DNA from: Deinococcus actinosclerus
GTDB lineage: Bacteria; Deinococcota; Deinococci; Deinococcales; Deinococcaceae
Reading direction: 5' to 3'
Assembly: GCF_001507665.1 (NCBI RefSeq)
Contig: NZ_CP013910.1
Span: forward strand, 127,501 to 191,500
DNA: 64,000 bases
Made by a program: the position numbers and the translations under genes. The notes beneath the pieces are model-generated. The model was not told where the DNA came from. It saw only the letters and a list, made by a program, of their open reading frames with translations, and searched no databases. Positions within the stretch are counted from its first letter, which is position 1. Each line of letters opens with the position of its first letter. Of the stretch, positions 39,492 through 51,469 are shown one piece after another.

Positions 39492-39530
39492 TCTCCCTCC
39501 CCACCTGTGGGAGAGGGCCGGGGTGGGGGG
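39492..39530 (+). repeat. REP-like dispersed repeat, copy 1
   Basis: TCTCCC...CTGTGGGAGAGGGCCGGGGTG. It forms a small hairpin and is related to the inverse-oriented copy at 63484-63517. Confidence 0.65.
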
Positions 39531-39573
39531 CGTGTGACCCACGTTCCCGCCCGGTTTCAACCGAGGACATGAC

Positions 39574-40971
<1,398 letters not shown>

Positions 40972-41032
40972 CTCCGCCCCCTGATCCGGCCCGTCCCCCC
41001 ACCCTCTGTCCCGGTCCCCCTGGAGGAACCCC

Positions 41033-41518
41033 ATGACCCTGACTGACATGCACGTGAAACTTCGTCAGGCCGCCCCGGCGGACCTGCCCACCGTCCTGGA
41101 CCTCCTGACCCGCTGCGGCCTGCACACCGCGAGTGTGGAGCTGGAGGCCGGCACCTACTGGATCGCGGAGCTGGACGGCGTGCCCGGCGGCTGTATCGGC
41201 CTGGAGCACGGCCAGGGCGTGAGCCTGATCCGCTCGACGGCGGTGGTGCCCGAGGCCCGCAGCCAGGGCCTGGGCCGCGCGCTGGTCCGCTCCGCGCTGA
41301 CGCACGCCAGCCTGCGCGGGGACCGCACGGTGTTCCTGTTCAGCTCGGAGGCCGGGGATTACTGGACGCGCTTCGGCTTCGGGCCGTCGAGCGCGGCCGA
41401 GATCGCGGGCGCGCTGCCGGACGTGCCACAGGTGAAAAGCGGCCTGAGCAAGGGCTGGATCGACGAGGAACTCGTGTGGCGGCTGGACCTGCCGCAGCCC
41501 GAGGTGACGCAGGGGTGA
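41033..41518 (+). CDS. GNAT N-acetyltransferase (ArsN2-like)
   Basis: 161 residues, with GGAGGAA 6 nt before ATG. VKLRQAAPADLPTVLDLL, acetyl-CoA loop AVVPEARSQGLGRALV, and C-terminal LFSSEAGDYWTRFGFG. The pattern with CIGLEHGQGVSLIRS resembles ArsN2/N-acetylglutamate-synthase-like GNATs. It is a paralogue of the next gene. Position after argH suggests, but does not show, a role near arginine metabolism. Confidence 0.82.
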   Translation: MTLTDMHVKLRQAAPADLPTVLDLLTRCGLHTASVELEAGTYWIAELDGVPGGCIGLEHGQGVSLIRSTAVVPEARSQGLGRALVRSALTHASLRGDRTVFLFSSEAGDYWTRFGFGPSSAAEIAGALPDVPQVKSGLSKGWIDEELVWRLDLPQPEVTQG

Positions 41519-41662
41519 GCAGCTTCCCTCCGCGCCACCTGACTGTGCGTGCCCTGTGGCAGTGCTTCCACGCGGCCTTGCGCTATGCTGTCGCCACGCA
41601 ACACCCGTGTCGACCTGCGGTCACCGAGACCGCCGAGCTTTCTTTCACCGAAGGAGCAGCGC

Positions 41663-42112
41663 ATGACCGATTCCGTGCACGTTCGAATGGCGACCCCCGA
41701 AGACAAGGACACCGTGACCCGCGTGTTTCACGACGCGGGGCTGGACACCGAGGCGGCCCTCGCGGGCGGCACCACGTACTGGGTGCTGGAGCGGGGCGGG
41801 CAGCCGATCGGCGCGATCGGCCTGGAGCACGGGGACGGCGCGTCCCTGCTGCGCGGCGCGGCGGTGCTGCCCGAGGCGCGCGGTGGGGGGCTGGGCCGGC
41901 GGCTGGTCATGAGCGCCGTGGAGTACGCGCAGGGGCGCGGGGACCGCGCGATCTACATGTTCAGCCGGGGCGGCGACTGGAGCACGTTCGGCTTCACGCA
42001 GGTGCCGCTGGCGGTCGTGATGGGCGAACTGCCCGACGCGCCGCAGGTGCAGGCCTACCGTTCGCGCGGCGAGCGGCCCGGCGGCACCACCTGGATGCGC
42101 ACCCTGAGCTGA
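41663..42112 (+). CDS. GNAT N-acetyltransferase (ArsN2-like)
   Basis: 149 residues, AAGGAG before ATG 41663. VHVRMATPEDKDTVTRV, TTYWVLERGGQPIGAIGLEHG, acetyl-CoA loop AVLPEARGGGLGRRLV, and C-terminal MFSRGGDWSTFGFTQ. Clearly paralogous to 41033-41518 (same IGLEHGxGxSLxR core). Substrate unknown. Confidence 0.82.
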   Translation: MTDSVHVRMATPEDKDTVTRVFHDAGLDTEAALAGGTTYWVLERGGQPIGAIGLEHGDGASLLRGAAVLPEARGGGLGRRLVMSAVEYAQGRGDRAIYMFSRGGDWSTFGFTQVPLAVVMGELPDAPQVQAYRSRGERPGGTTWMRTLS

Positions 42113-42137
42113 TCTCTGTGGTCCGGGGAGGGCGCGC

Positions 42138-42665
42138 ATGACGCTCTCCCTGGACTCCATCGCGGTGCCGGACATCCACCCGGACGCGCCGCTGACCTTC
42201 CGCAAGGCGCGGCTGTCCGACATCGACGCGATTCACGAACTGATCGGGTACTGGGCGGCGCGCGGGCTGATGCTCGTGCGCTCCAAGGCGCTGCTCGCCG
42301 AGACGATCCGTGACTTCCATCTGGTGCTGGCCGAGCCGCACGAGGGGCGTCCCGGTGGGCTGGGCGGCGTGTGCGGCCTGCACATGCTCGCGCCGGATCT
42401 GGCCGAGGTGCGCGGGCTGGCGATCCACCCGAACATGCAGGGGCGCGGCCTGGGGCGGCAGCTCGTGGCGGCGTGCGAGGCCGAGGCCCGCGCGATCGAC
42501 CTGCCCGCGCTGTTCGCGTGGACGTACCAGCAGGGGTTCTTCGAGAAGTGCGGTTTCACCCGCATCGAGAAGACGAACCTGCACCCGAAGGTCTGGAGTG
42601 AATGCCAGCGCTGCGCGTTCTTCGAGAACTGCAACGAGATCGCCATGTACCGGGAGCTGCGGTGA
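42138..42665 (+). CDS. N-acetylglutamate synthase-like GNAT
   Basis: 175 residues. LTFRKARLSDIDAIHELI, LRSK-like VRSKALLAETIRDFHLVL, acetyl-CoA loop LAIHPNMQGRGLGRQLV, and the diagnostic C-terminal set QQGFFEKCGF, KVWSECQRC and CNEIAMYRE. Those Cys/Trp motifs match the short ArgA-type acetyltransferases that make N-acetylglutamate, the first step of arginine synthesis. The placement with argG/argH supports it. GGGGAGG before ATG. Confidence 0.83.
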   Translation: MTLSLDSIAVPDIHPDAPLTFRKARLSDIDAIHELIGYWAARGLMLVRSKALLAETIRDFHLVLAEPHEGRPGGLGGVCGLHMLAPDLAEVRGLAIHPNMQGRGLGRQLVAACEAEARAIDLPALFAWTYQQGFFEKCGFTRIEKTNLHPKVWSECQRCAFFENCNEIAMYRELR

Positions 42666-42723
42666 CCGGACGGGCGGCGGGGGCGTCGCCGCAGGTGAGG
42701 CACCACCCGATCGGGGGGGCGTG

Positions 42724-42729
42724 TAGGCT
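42724..42729 (+). promoter_or_regulatory. leaderless -10 box (TAGGCT)
   Basis: TAGGCT, 7-nt spacer, GTG 42737. Confidence 0.55.
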
Positions 42730-42736
42730 CGCGGGC

Positions 42737-44401
42737 GTGACCCGATTCCTGCCCGCCCTGACCGTCTCCGCCCTTCTCGCCCTGGGTGCCGCCCAAGCGC
42801 AGACCGTCCGGCCCCTGGCCGATGGCCTGCCCGCCGGGGCGCTCCTGACCCTGGAAACCCATGGCGCCGCCCCTGCGTTCAAACGGTTCTTCGGCGCGGC
42901 GGATCGCCTGCTGAGCAGCACCGACCTGGGTGAGGACAGCGGCAGCATGCTGGGCGTGGCGCAGGCGGTGCTGGGTGACTCGCTGGGCCGCGAGGGGATC
43001 GCCGGGGTCTTCAGCGTGCAGGGGAAGAAGGGGACCTTCCAGCCCGCGCTGCTGGCCGTGACCCGCTCGGGCGCCCTGACGGACGAGCTGCTGGGCGAGC
43101 TGCTGCCCGAGAAACCCGGCGCGCGGGTGGGCCGCTACACCTTCTCCCGCGTGGACGGCCTGTTCGCGGGCACCTCGAACGGCCTGACGTACGTGTCCAG
43201 CGACAAGGCCCTGCTGATGGCGTACCTGGGCCGCCTGAGCGGCAAGGCTGCCCCGACCCTGGCGGCGTCCGCGCCGTACGCGGCGGCGCAGCGCGCGGCG
43301 GGCACGCAGGAACTCGGCCTGTACGCGAACTTCAGCGCCGCCGCGAAGGTCATCCGCTCGCAGCTGGCGCAGGTCATGCTGCCCCGCCTGCTCTCGCCGG
43401 TCGTGGATGCCCTGGACACCCTGGGCCAGTTCGCGGGCGGCCTGACCACCACGGCGGGCGGCTGGACGACCGCCAGCGCGCAGGTCGTCAACCAGAGCGG
43501 CAAGGACAGGCCGCTGGCGCGCATCCTGCTCGACACCACCGACTTCGGGGTGCAGGGCGTGATTCCCGCCAGTGCCGAAGCGGTGCGGGCGACGGCCTGC
43601 CACCCCGAGACCGGCGCCTACCTGGGCCGCTGGCTGACCCGTGTGGACCTGCTCGAACCGTTCGGGTTCCTGACCGACAGCCAGCTCGCCAGTCATCTGG
43701 AGCAGGCGGGGCGCTACCTGGGCGACGAGTGCGCGCAGGTCACGCTGGCCGGGGGCCTGAAGGCGGTGCTGAACCAGGAGGATCCGCTGGCCGGGCTGGC
43801 GACCACGGTCTCGTACCAGCGGGTCACGGACCGCGCCGCGGCCGACGCGCACCTGCCCGAGTACGCCCGCAGTGTGAACGACGCCCTGGAGGGCCTGCGC
43901 GGCACCGTGAAGTCCCTGGCGACGTCCGGCATGGACGCCCTGATGGACGGCGCGATGGCCGACAGGGACACCCAGGCCCTGATGCTGGGCGCGGGCCTGG
44001 CCGGGGCCAGCCAGGGGCTGGACGAGTCGCTGGCCGGGCTGAAGATGGTGTACGCCTTCCGGGGCGACTACCTGATCACCGCCTTCAGCCAGGAGGCGCT
44101 GGACGCCGCGCTGGCCGAGGGGCCGGTGCTGGCCGACGACGCGGGCTTCCGCGCGGCGGGCCTGACCATGCAGGGCTCGGCGGGCTGGTCGTACCAGCCG
44201 GACCCGGCGGACCTGACCGCTCAGGACCTCGCCGGGACGCTGCCCAGGGAACTGAGCGGCGACAAGGCCATGAGCGGCATGCTGGGCGGTGCCCTGACGG
44301 CCGGGGCGGACCTCATCAACCGATTTGACGGAACGACCTCACAGCGCTCCGTTTCGGGGAATGTCATTATCGGCAAGGCGAGCGTGCGCTACCGCTGGTG
44401 A
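42737..44401 (+). CDS. secreted protein of unknown function, 554 aa
   Basis: GTG start with leaderless -10 box. Signal peptide of about 21 residues (MTRFLPALTVSALLALGAAQA). The mature protein is long and soluble, with alternating beta segments and helices, such as VGRYTFSRVDGLFAGTSNG, TYVSSDKALLMAYLGRL and YAFRGDYLITAFSQEALDAAL. The recurring theme of a test value per object (AGVFSVQGKKGTF..., GLTYVSSDKA) resembles DUF3352-type proteins, but I do not claim that family. Two cysteines are distant. No neighbours share an obvious task. Confidence 0.7.
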   Translation: MTRFLPALTVSALLALGAAQAQTVRPLADGLPAGALLTLETHGAAPAFKRFFGAADRLLSSTDLGEDSGSMLGVAQAVLGDSLGREGIAGVFSVQGKKGTFQPALLAVTRSGALTDELLGELLPEKPGARVGRYTFSRVDGLFAGTSNGLTYVSSDKALLMAYLGRLSGKAAPTLAASAPYAAAQRAAGTQELGLYANFSAAAKVIRSQLAQVMLPRLLSPVVDALDTLGQFAGGLTTTAGGWTTASAQVVNQSGKDRPLARILLDTTDFGVQGVIPASAEAVRATACHPETGAYLGRWLTRVDLLEPFGFLTDSQLASHLEQAGRYLGDECAQVTLAGGLKAVLNQEDPLAGLATTVSYQRVTDRAAADAHLPEYARSVNDALEGLRGTVKSLATSGMDALMDGAMADRDTQALMLGAGLAGASQGLDESLAGLKMVYAFRGDYLITAFSQEALDAALAEGPVLADDAGFRAAGLTMQGSAGWSYQPDPADLTAQDLAGTLPRELSGDKAMSGMLGGALTAGADLINRFDGTTSQRSVSGNVIIGKASVRYRW

Positions 44402-44476
44402 CCCCCCGGGGGCTGCCGCGGTGCCGCGCAGAGCTGAGCCATGAAACGCGTCCGGAGAGGCGCGAATGGAGGAAGC

Positions 44477-45661
<1,185 letters not shown>

Positions 45662-45774
45662 CAAACCTGGAGCCGGACCAGATGATGGGCGAGATACGTT
45701 TAGGTGAGAAACTTCATATTGAACGCGCGGTCAGTGATAAGCGTGTAAGACTCATGAAGTGAGACCAGTATCCT

Positions 45775-45905
45775 CGGGGATGTGCCCCGGGCCAACAGCT
45801 GTTCCGGAGCAATGAATCATCTGGCGCACACGGGCGCCTCAGCCAGATGAGGAGCGAGTGGCGCGACCGACAGAACGGTGGGAGCAATCCCCCCAGCTGT
45901 CGGTC
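45775..45905 (+). promoter_or_regulatory. structured 5' leader of unknown class
   Basis: Three successive stem-loops: CGGGG/CCCCG at about 45776-45790, TCATCTGGC/GCCAGATGA at 45817-45825 and 45842-45850, and the terminator stem at 45865-45905. Hairpin 2 overlaps a 12-codon frame (45812-45850, MNHLAHTGASAR). The leader fits no riboswitch consensus that I know. Confidence 0.4.
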
Positions 45906-45917
45906 AATTTTTTTTTT
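45865..45917 (+). terminator. strong intrinsic terminator immediately before a gene
   Basis: Arms GACCGACAG / CTGTCGGTC (45865-45873 / 45897-45905), an inner TGGGA/TCCCC stem, then AA and ten T's. It lies only 18 nt before GTG 45935. It may end carA transcription or attenuate the downstream operon. Confidence 0.8.
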
Positions 45918-45934
45918 CCTGGAGGTGCCCCGAC

Positions 45935-46432
45935 GTGAACCGCCTGCTCATCCCCTTCCTGCTCCTGACGGCCGCCGCCGCGCAGCCGGCTGCCCCGCAG
46001 AACGTGACCTTCACGCTCACGCAGGATCTGGTCAAGCGCAGCGTGGACGGCAGCGGACAGACCACGGAGACGATCATCGACGCGCCCAAGACCGTCCTGC
46101 CCGGCGACATCCTGCGCGAGGAGGTCACGCTGCGAAACGTCTCCGGCCGCCGACTGGGCGCACTCAGCGTCAATGTCCCGGTGCCTCGCGGCACCGAATT
46201 CAGTGTGCTGACCACGCCCGCCACCGACCGCTGGACGGTCACGTTCTCCGCCGACAGTGGCCAGACCTTCAGCGCGCAGCCCAGGCGCACCGTCACCACC
46301 ACCGAGAACGGGCAGCGCGTCACCCGACAGGTGCCCGCCCCCACGAGCAGCTACACCAACGTCCGCTGGACGATCAGCCGCTTGAACCCGGACGAAACGC
46401 TGAAGTTCAGCTTCCGCGTGAAAGTCAAGTAA
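45935..46432 (+). CDS. secreted DUF11-like protein, 165 aa
   Basis: GTG start with GGAGG 8 nt upstream. Signal peptide of about 17 residues (MNRLLIPFLLLTAAAAQ). One immunoglobulin-like beta domain follows: VLPGDILREEVTLRNVSGR, LGALSVNVPVPRGTEF, and a C-terminal RWTISRLNPDETLKFSFRV. This is the fold pattern of DUF11 / conserved repeat domains. First gene of a series of five exported proteins. It is a small partner of the long repeat proteins that follow. Confidence 0.7.
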   Translation: MNRLLIPFLLLTAAAAQPAAPQNVTFTLTQDLVKRSVDGSGQTTETIIDAPKTVLPGDILREEVTLRNVSGRRLGALSVNVPVPRGTEFSVLTTPATDRWTVTFSADSGQTFSAQPRRTVTTTENGQRVTRQVPAPTSSYTNVRWTISRLNPDETLKFSFRVKVK

Positions 46433-46465
46433 CCCTGCCGACCAGCCCCCCCACGGAGGAAGCCC

Positions 46466-48454
46466 ATGAACAGATCCCTGACCCTCACCGCCCTCATCGC
46501 CCTTGCGGCCGGCAGCGCCCACGCCGCCGGCACCGCCGCCGGCACGGTCATCACCAACACCGCCGAGATCGTCTTCACCCCCGAGGGCGGCACCACCTCC
46601 ACCAAGGTGCCCTCCAACGACGTGACGACCACGGTGCTGCCGGTGCCCAGCTTCACCATCACCCCGAACGACGAGGGCGCCGCCGGGCCGACCTTCCCCA
46701 CCCAGAACGCCACCCTGCAGCGCACCCTGGTGCCCGGCAGCACCGCCGTGTTCCTATACACCCTGACGAACACCGGCAACGTGCCGAACGAGAGCTACGC
46801 CCTGACCAGCCTGACCAGCGGCGCCGCCGGGGCGCCCGCCCCCAGCGACGTGCGCTACTACCCCAAGGCGGCTGACAGCAACAGCGACAACACCCTCGAC
46901 GCCGCCGAGATCGCCGCGGCCACGCCCATCACCACCATCGGCGGCGTCAACCAGGATCAGAAGAAGGACTTCTTCCAGGTGTACACCGTGCCCGCTACCG
47001 CCACCAACGGCCAGCAGCTCGGGGCCGACCCGGTCGGTACGCGCCTGCCCAACAGCGGCGCCGGTCTGGAACCCGCCGCGCCCTACACGCAGCCCACCGA
47101 CAACGACAACTACAACACCGTCACCGTGGACCGCAAGGACGCCACCCTGATCGGGCCCAAGGACGACGCCGACGGCAACGGCACCCCCACCACGCCCCCC
47201 TACGCCAGCTCCGAGGGCGTGACCATCACCCCCAGCGCCAGCGACACCCAGACCGCGCAGGCCACCGCCACCACCACGGCCGTGACCTTCACGAACACCG
47301 TGCAGAACACCGGCAACCGGCCCGACGTGTTCGACATCACGGCGGCGCTGACCGGCTTCCCCAGCGGCGCGACCGTCACGCTGCTCAAGCCTGACGGCAC
47401 CCCCCTGACCGACACCGACGGCGACAGCGTCCCCGACGTGGGCAGCCTCGCCCCGGGTCAGACCGCCAACGTCCTAGTGCGCGTGACCTTCCCGGCCGGC
47501 GGCCTGCCCAGCGGCACGCCCACCGCGACCGTGACCAGCACGAGCAGCAACGACCCCACCAAGAAAGACGACACCCGCGACCTCGTGAACCTGCCGGGCC
47601 TGTCCTTCGGGAATCCCACCCCCACCCTCGGCGGCGACCCCACGATCCCCGGCACGCCCGAGGCGGGCACGCCCGGCAGCCCCACCAGCCCGATCATTCC
47701 GCCCTCGACCTGCACCACGGCCTCCCCGACGATCCGCTCTACGGTGGCCCTGGAGATCGCCAACCTGGGCAGCGCCCCCGACACCTTCGACGTGAGCGGC
47801 ACGGCGACCATCAAGGTCACCACGGGCCCCGACGTGCCTGCACCCGTCCGGTACTTCATCGACACGAACGGCAACAAGGCCCTGGACAGCGGTGAGCCCG
47901 CGCTGACCGACACCAACGGCAACGGCACCGCCGACACCGGCCTGCTGGCCCCCGGCGCGGAGCTGAAACTGATCGCCGCCGTGGACGTGCCCTGCGCCGC
48001 CGCCGCGCAGACCATCACCCTCAAGCAGACCGCCAAGTCCCCCACGACCGGCGTGGAGGTCAAGGACACCAACGACACCATCCTGGTCGGCAAGACCGAC
48101 GTTGCCAAGCCCACCAAGACCGTGGACAAGGCCACCGCCAAACCCGGCGACACGCTGACCTACACCATCATCGGGAAGAACACCAGCAACGCCAACGTCA
48201 CCAAGGCGTTCATCAAGGACGCCCTGCCGGCCAACACCAGCTTCGTGAGCTTCAGCGCCACGAGCACCGCGACCGGCACCATCCTGTACTCCACCAACGG
48301 CACCAGCTGGAGCGCGGCCGCCGTCACCACGCTCGCCGACGGCGACACCGTGTACGCCGGCGTGGACACCAACGGCAACGGCACCATCGACACCGGCGAC
48401 CTCCTGGCCCCCGGGCAGACCATCACCGGCACCTTCAAGGTCACCGTCAAGTAA
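46466..48454 (+). CDS. exported multi-domain DUF11-type repeat protein, 662 aa
   Basis: Signal peptide of about 20 residues, cleaved after AHA. The first domain AGTAAGTVITNTAEIVFTPE is shared with the next gene. Then several DUF11-like domains (TALFLYTLTNTGNVPNE-like text near 95-115, VTFTNTVQNTGNRPDVFDIT near 270-290, KPGDTLTYTIIGKNTSNANV near 565). Three segments of the type DTNGNGTxDTG look like Ca-binding dockerin-like loops. Envelope/surface role inferred. The stop is followed by a hairpin. Confidence 0.75.
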   Translation: MNRSLTLTALIALAAGSAHAAGTAAGTVITNTAEIVFTPEGGTTSTKVPSNDVTTTVLPVPSFTITPNDEGAAGPTFPTQNATLQRTLVPGSTAVFLYTLTNTGNVPNESYALTSLTSGAAGAPAPSDVRYYPKAADSNSDNTLDAAEIAAATPITTIGGVNQDQKKDFFQVYTVPATATNGQQLGADPVGTRLPNSGAGLEPAAPYTQPTDNDNYNTVTVDRKDATLIGPKDDADGNGTPTTPPYASSEGVTITPSASDTQTAQATATTTAVTFTNTVQNTGNRPDVFDITAALTGFPSGATVTLLKPDGTPLTDTDGDSVPDVGSLAPGQTANVLVRVTFPAGGLPSGTPTATVTSTSSNDPTKKDDTRDLVNLPGLSFGNPTPTLGGDPTIPGTPEAGTPGSPTSPIIPPSTCTTASPTIRSTVALEIANLGSAPDTFDVSGTATIKVTTGPDVPAPVRYFIDTNGNKALDSGEPALTDTNGNGTADTGLLAPGAELKLIAAVDVPCAAAAQTITLKQTAKSPTTGVEVKDTNDTILVGKTDVAKPTKTVDKATAKPGDTLTYTIIGKNTSNANVTKAFIKDALPANTSFVSFSATSTATGTILYSTNGTSWSAAAVTTLADGDTVYAGVDTNGNGTIDTGDLLAPGQTITGTFKVTVK

Positions 48455-48461
48455 CCCCTCA

Positions 48462-48491
48462 GGCGCGCCCGCCCCGTTGTGCGGGCGCGCC
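48462..48491 (+). terminator. hairpin between repeat-protein genes
   Basis: Perfect 11-bp arms GGCGCGCCCGC / GCGGGCGCGCC with an 8-nt loop. It could reduce readthrough into the next gene. Confidence 0.55.
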
Positions 48492-48589
48492 CCACCGGGC
48501 AGGGGAGACCCCCAGCCGCACCCCTTTTCCTCCCCTGTCCGCCCACAACAGCAGAAACCGCTTCATTGCCCTGACCCCCGGGAGGCACC

Positions 48590-51469
48590 GTGCGAACCCC
48601 CCCACTCCTCACCTTCCTGGCCAGCCTGACCCTGGCGCTGAGCCCGCTGTCCGGCGCGGCCCACGCCGCCGGCACCCCCGCCGGCACCGTGATCCAGAAC
48701 CAGGCCGAGCTGGAATTCACGCCCGAGGAGGGTGGTCCCCCCACCCGCCTGCCCACCCCGCCCGTGACGACCACCGTGCAGGCCCTATGTGCGGTGAGCG
48801 CGCTGCCCAACGGCAGCGTGGCCCAGCCCGGGCAGAGCGCGGCCCTGCTGCCCGGCGAGGCGACCACCTTCCGGTACGTGGTCACGAACAGCGGCAACGC
48901 GACCAACACCCTCGCCCTGACGGTGGTGCCCGACGCCGCCTCGCAGTTCACGCCCGGCGACCTGAGCGTGCACCGGGACGCGAACGGCAACGGCCAGATC
49001 GACCCGGACGAACCGGCCCTGACCAGCCTGACCCTGGACGCCGACGCAGGCGCCACGCTGCTCGTGCGCGCGAGCACCCAGGCCGCCGACCGGGGCAGCG
49101 CCTACCCGAACCTGAGCGTGCGCTGCGCGAGCAACGTCCGCGAACAGCCGGGCGAGGTGGACGAGGACAACGTCGCGCGCCTGACCGTGGGCGACCCGCC
49201 CGCCCTGACGCTGGACAAGACCTTCACGCCCGCCGCGCTGCGCCCCGGCGAGGTCACCACCGTCACCCTGACCGCCCGCAATGCGGGCAACGGCGCCTCA
49301 CGCGCCGTGACGATCACCGACGTGCTGAACACGCCCGAGCTGCGCGACTTCGTGTTCGTCAGCGGCAGCGCCCGCCTGAGCGGCAGCGCCGCCCCCGACG
49401 CCACCATCGAGTACAGCGCCGACGGCCAGAGCTGGCAGGCTGCCGAGCCCGCCGCGGTCGGCGGCGTGCGCGCCCGCGTGAACACCCTCGCCCCCGGCGC
49501 CACCCTGACCCTGACCTTCGCCCTGCGCAGCCCCGAGGTCACCGGCACCCGCCGCAACGTCGCGCAGCTGCGCAGCGGGGACGTCACGGTGGACGCCCCC
49601 GCCGACGTCACCCTGCGCTACCAGCCGCTGATCGCCCTGGGCCCGCTGGGCAACCCCCAGGCGCTGCCCGGCGGGGAACTGAGCAGCGACGACCTCCAGC
49701 GCAAGGCCAACGCGCTGCTGAACACCGAGGTCTGCTTCCCGCACACCGCGCAGAACCTCGGTGACCGCCCGGACACCCTCACGATCAGCGGCCGCGTGCA
49801 GACCGGCGAGGGCGCGGTGCGCTTCACCGAGCGGGACGGCACGCCCATCCCCGAGCCCTTCCGCACGGACCTCGCCCCGCAGGCCACGAAGGACTTCAAC
49901 GCCTGCTACGTGCCCCGCAAGGCCAGCGCCAGCTCCGCCGCCGAGGCCTTCCGCGCCGTCCTGACCGCCACGAGCAGCCGCGGCGCCGCCGACAACCTGA
50001 CCGTGGACGTGCTGACCACCGTCGCCCCCCTGACCCTGAACCCGGTCAAGAGCGGTGACGCGAGCGGGCTGGTCGAACCCGGCCAGGTCATCACCTACAC
50101 CCTGAACGTCACGAACACCCAGAGCTTCGCCCTGACGAACGTCGAGATCCGCGACAGCCTGCGCGCCCTGCAGATCCTCGACGCCAGCGGCACCCTGATC
50201 CGCACCGACCTGCTGGAGTTCATCAGCGCCGACCAGGGCGGCGTCCTGGACGGCGAGCGCGTCGTGTGGCGCCTGACCCGCCTGGACCCCGGTCAGGCCG
50301 TGACCCTGACCCTGAAAGCCCGCGTGCCGCAGGGCACCCCGGACGGCGCGCGCGCCGTGAACGTCTTCACGGTCAGCAGCGGCGAACTGACCACCCCCGT
50401 GCCCAGCAACCCGGTCGTGAACGGCGTGTTCCGCAGCGCCAACCTGACCCTGGTCAAGACCAGCAGCCCCGCCGTGGTCGCCTACGGGCAGACCATCACG
50501 TACACCTTCACCGTCACGAATCGCAGCGCCACCGGCGCGCTGGACACCATCCGCGTGCAGGACACCCTGCCGGCGGGGCTGGTGTACGTCGAGGGCAGCA
50601 GCCTCCTGAACGGCACCGAGATCGTCCCCACCGTGGACGGGCGCACCTACACCTGGCTGATCCCGGGGCTGGCGCCCGGCGCGAGCGCCGTGATCACCTT
50701 CGACGCGGTCGTCACCCCCGAGGCGGGCACCCAGATCCGCAACAGCGCCGTCGCGACCGCCGTGAGCAACAACGGCGAGACGAAGACGCCCCCCAGCAGC
50801 GCCGTGAACACCATCGACCCGCTCATCTTCGGCCGCAACACCGCCGATCTGGTCGGCTACGTGTTCCAGGACGTGAACCGCAACGGGGTCTACGACCGCG
50901 CAGTGGACGTCCCGGTCCTGAACGCCCGCGTGATCCTGGCCGGCGGCCGCCTGGCACTGACCGACGCGCAGGGCCGCTACCACTTCCGGAACCTCCTGGA
51001 AGGCGAGGTCGCGCTGAGGCTCGATCCGAACAGCGTCGCCTACGCGCCCCTGAGCGTCCCGCAGGACGCTGGACGGCCGGGCAGCCGCCTGCTCTACGTG
51101 CGGAACCTGACCAGCGCGGACTTCCCGCTGGCACCCGACGCCGGTGACATCGCCGTGGTGCGCGACACCACCCTGCGCGTGACGAGCACGCTGCCGCTGG
51201 CGACCCCGCAGACCCTGACCGTCCGCAAGCAGGTCTTCGAGCAGGAGGCCGGGGTGTACCTCGTGCAGCTGACCCTGAGTGCCAGCGCCGACCTGAGCGG
51301 CGTGGAGCTGAACGACCCCCTGCCGCAGGGCGCGACGCTGCTCGACGGACAGCCCGCCCTGACCTTCACCACCCTCCCCGCCGGCGAGCGCGTCCTGACC
51401 TACCGCTTCCGCTGGGCCGGGGATCTCAAGGGCGCCGTGACCGACCCGGCCGCCCGCTGGAGGTACTGA
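48590..51469 (+). CDS. exported DUF11-repeat protein with SdrD-like domain, 959 aa
   Basis: GTG start preceded by GGGAGG. Signal peptide of about 26 residues. N-terminal domain AGTPAGTVIQNQAELEFTPE is homologous to the previous gene. At least four DUF11-type domains follow: PGEVTTVTLTARNAGNG, PGQVITYTLNVTNTQSFAL, YGQTITYTFTVTNRSATGAL and others. A C-terminal SdrD B-like / carboxypeptidase-regulatory-like domain (VGYVFQDVNRNGVYD, residues about 755-830) precedes a final beta domain. It ends 1 nt before the next gene, so the two are coupled. Confidence 0.78.
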   Translation: MRTPPLLTFLASLTLALSPLSGAAHAAGTPAGTVIQNQAELEFTPEEGGPPTRLPTPPVTTTVQALCAVSALPNGSVAQPGQSAALLPGEATTFRYVVTNSGNATNTLALTVVPDAASQFTPGDLSVHRDANGNGQIDPDEPALTSLTLDADAGATLLVRASTQAADRGSAYPNLSVRCASNVREQPGEVDEDNVARLTVGDPPALTLDKTFTPAALRPGEVTTVTLTARNAGNGASRAVTITDVLNTPELRDFVFVSGSARLSGSAAPDATIEYSADGQSWQAAEPAAVGGVRARVNTLAPGATLTLTFALRSPEVTGTRRNVAQLRSGDVTVDAPADVTLRYQPLIALGPLGNPQALPGGELSSDDLQRKANALLNTEVCFPHTAQNLGDRPDTLTISGRVQTGEGAVRFTERDGTPIPEPFRTDLAPQATKDFNACYVPRKASASSAAEAFRAVLTATSSRGAADNLTVDVLTTVAPLTLNPVKSGDASGLVEPGQVITYTLNVTNTQSFALTNVEIRDSLRALQILDASGTLIRTDLLEFISADQGGVLDGERVVWRLTRLDPGQAVTLTLKARVPQGTPDGARAVNVFTVSSGELTTPVPSNPVVNGVFRSANLTLVKTSSPAVVAYGQTITYTFTVTNRSATGALDTIRVQDTLPAGLVYVEGSSLLNGTEIVPTVDGRTYTWLIPGLAPGASAVITFDAVVTPEAGTQIRNSAVATAVSNNGETKTPPSSAVNTIDPLIFGRNTADLVGYVFQDVNRNGVYDRAVDVPVLNARVILAGGRLALTDAQGRYHFRNLLEGEVALRLDPNSVAYAPLSVPQDAGRPGSRLLYVRNLTSADFPLAPDAGDIAVVRDTTLRVTSTLPLATPQTLTVRKQVFEQEAGVYLVQLTLSASADLSGVELNDPLPQGATLLDGQPALTFTTLPAGERVLTYRFRWAGDLKGAVTDPAARWRY

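Noticed and set aside
42737..44401. Assignment of the 554-residue secreted protein to a named family.
   Set aside because: Resemblance to DUF3352-type proteins is only in overall layout; no defining motif could be seen.
46466..51469. CRISPR or microsatellite-type repeats in the surface genes.
   Set aside because: Short Ala/Thr/Gly codon repeats are irregular and encode domain repeats; there are no direct repeats with uniform spacers anywhere in the window.
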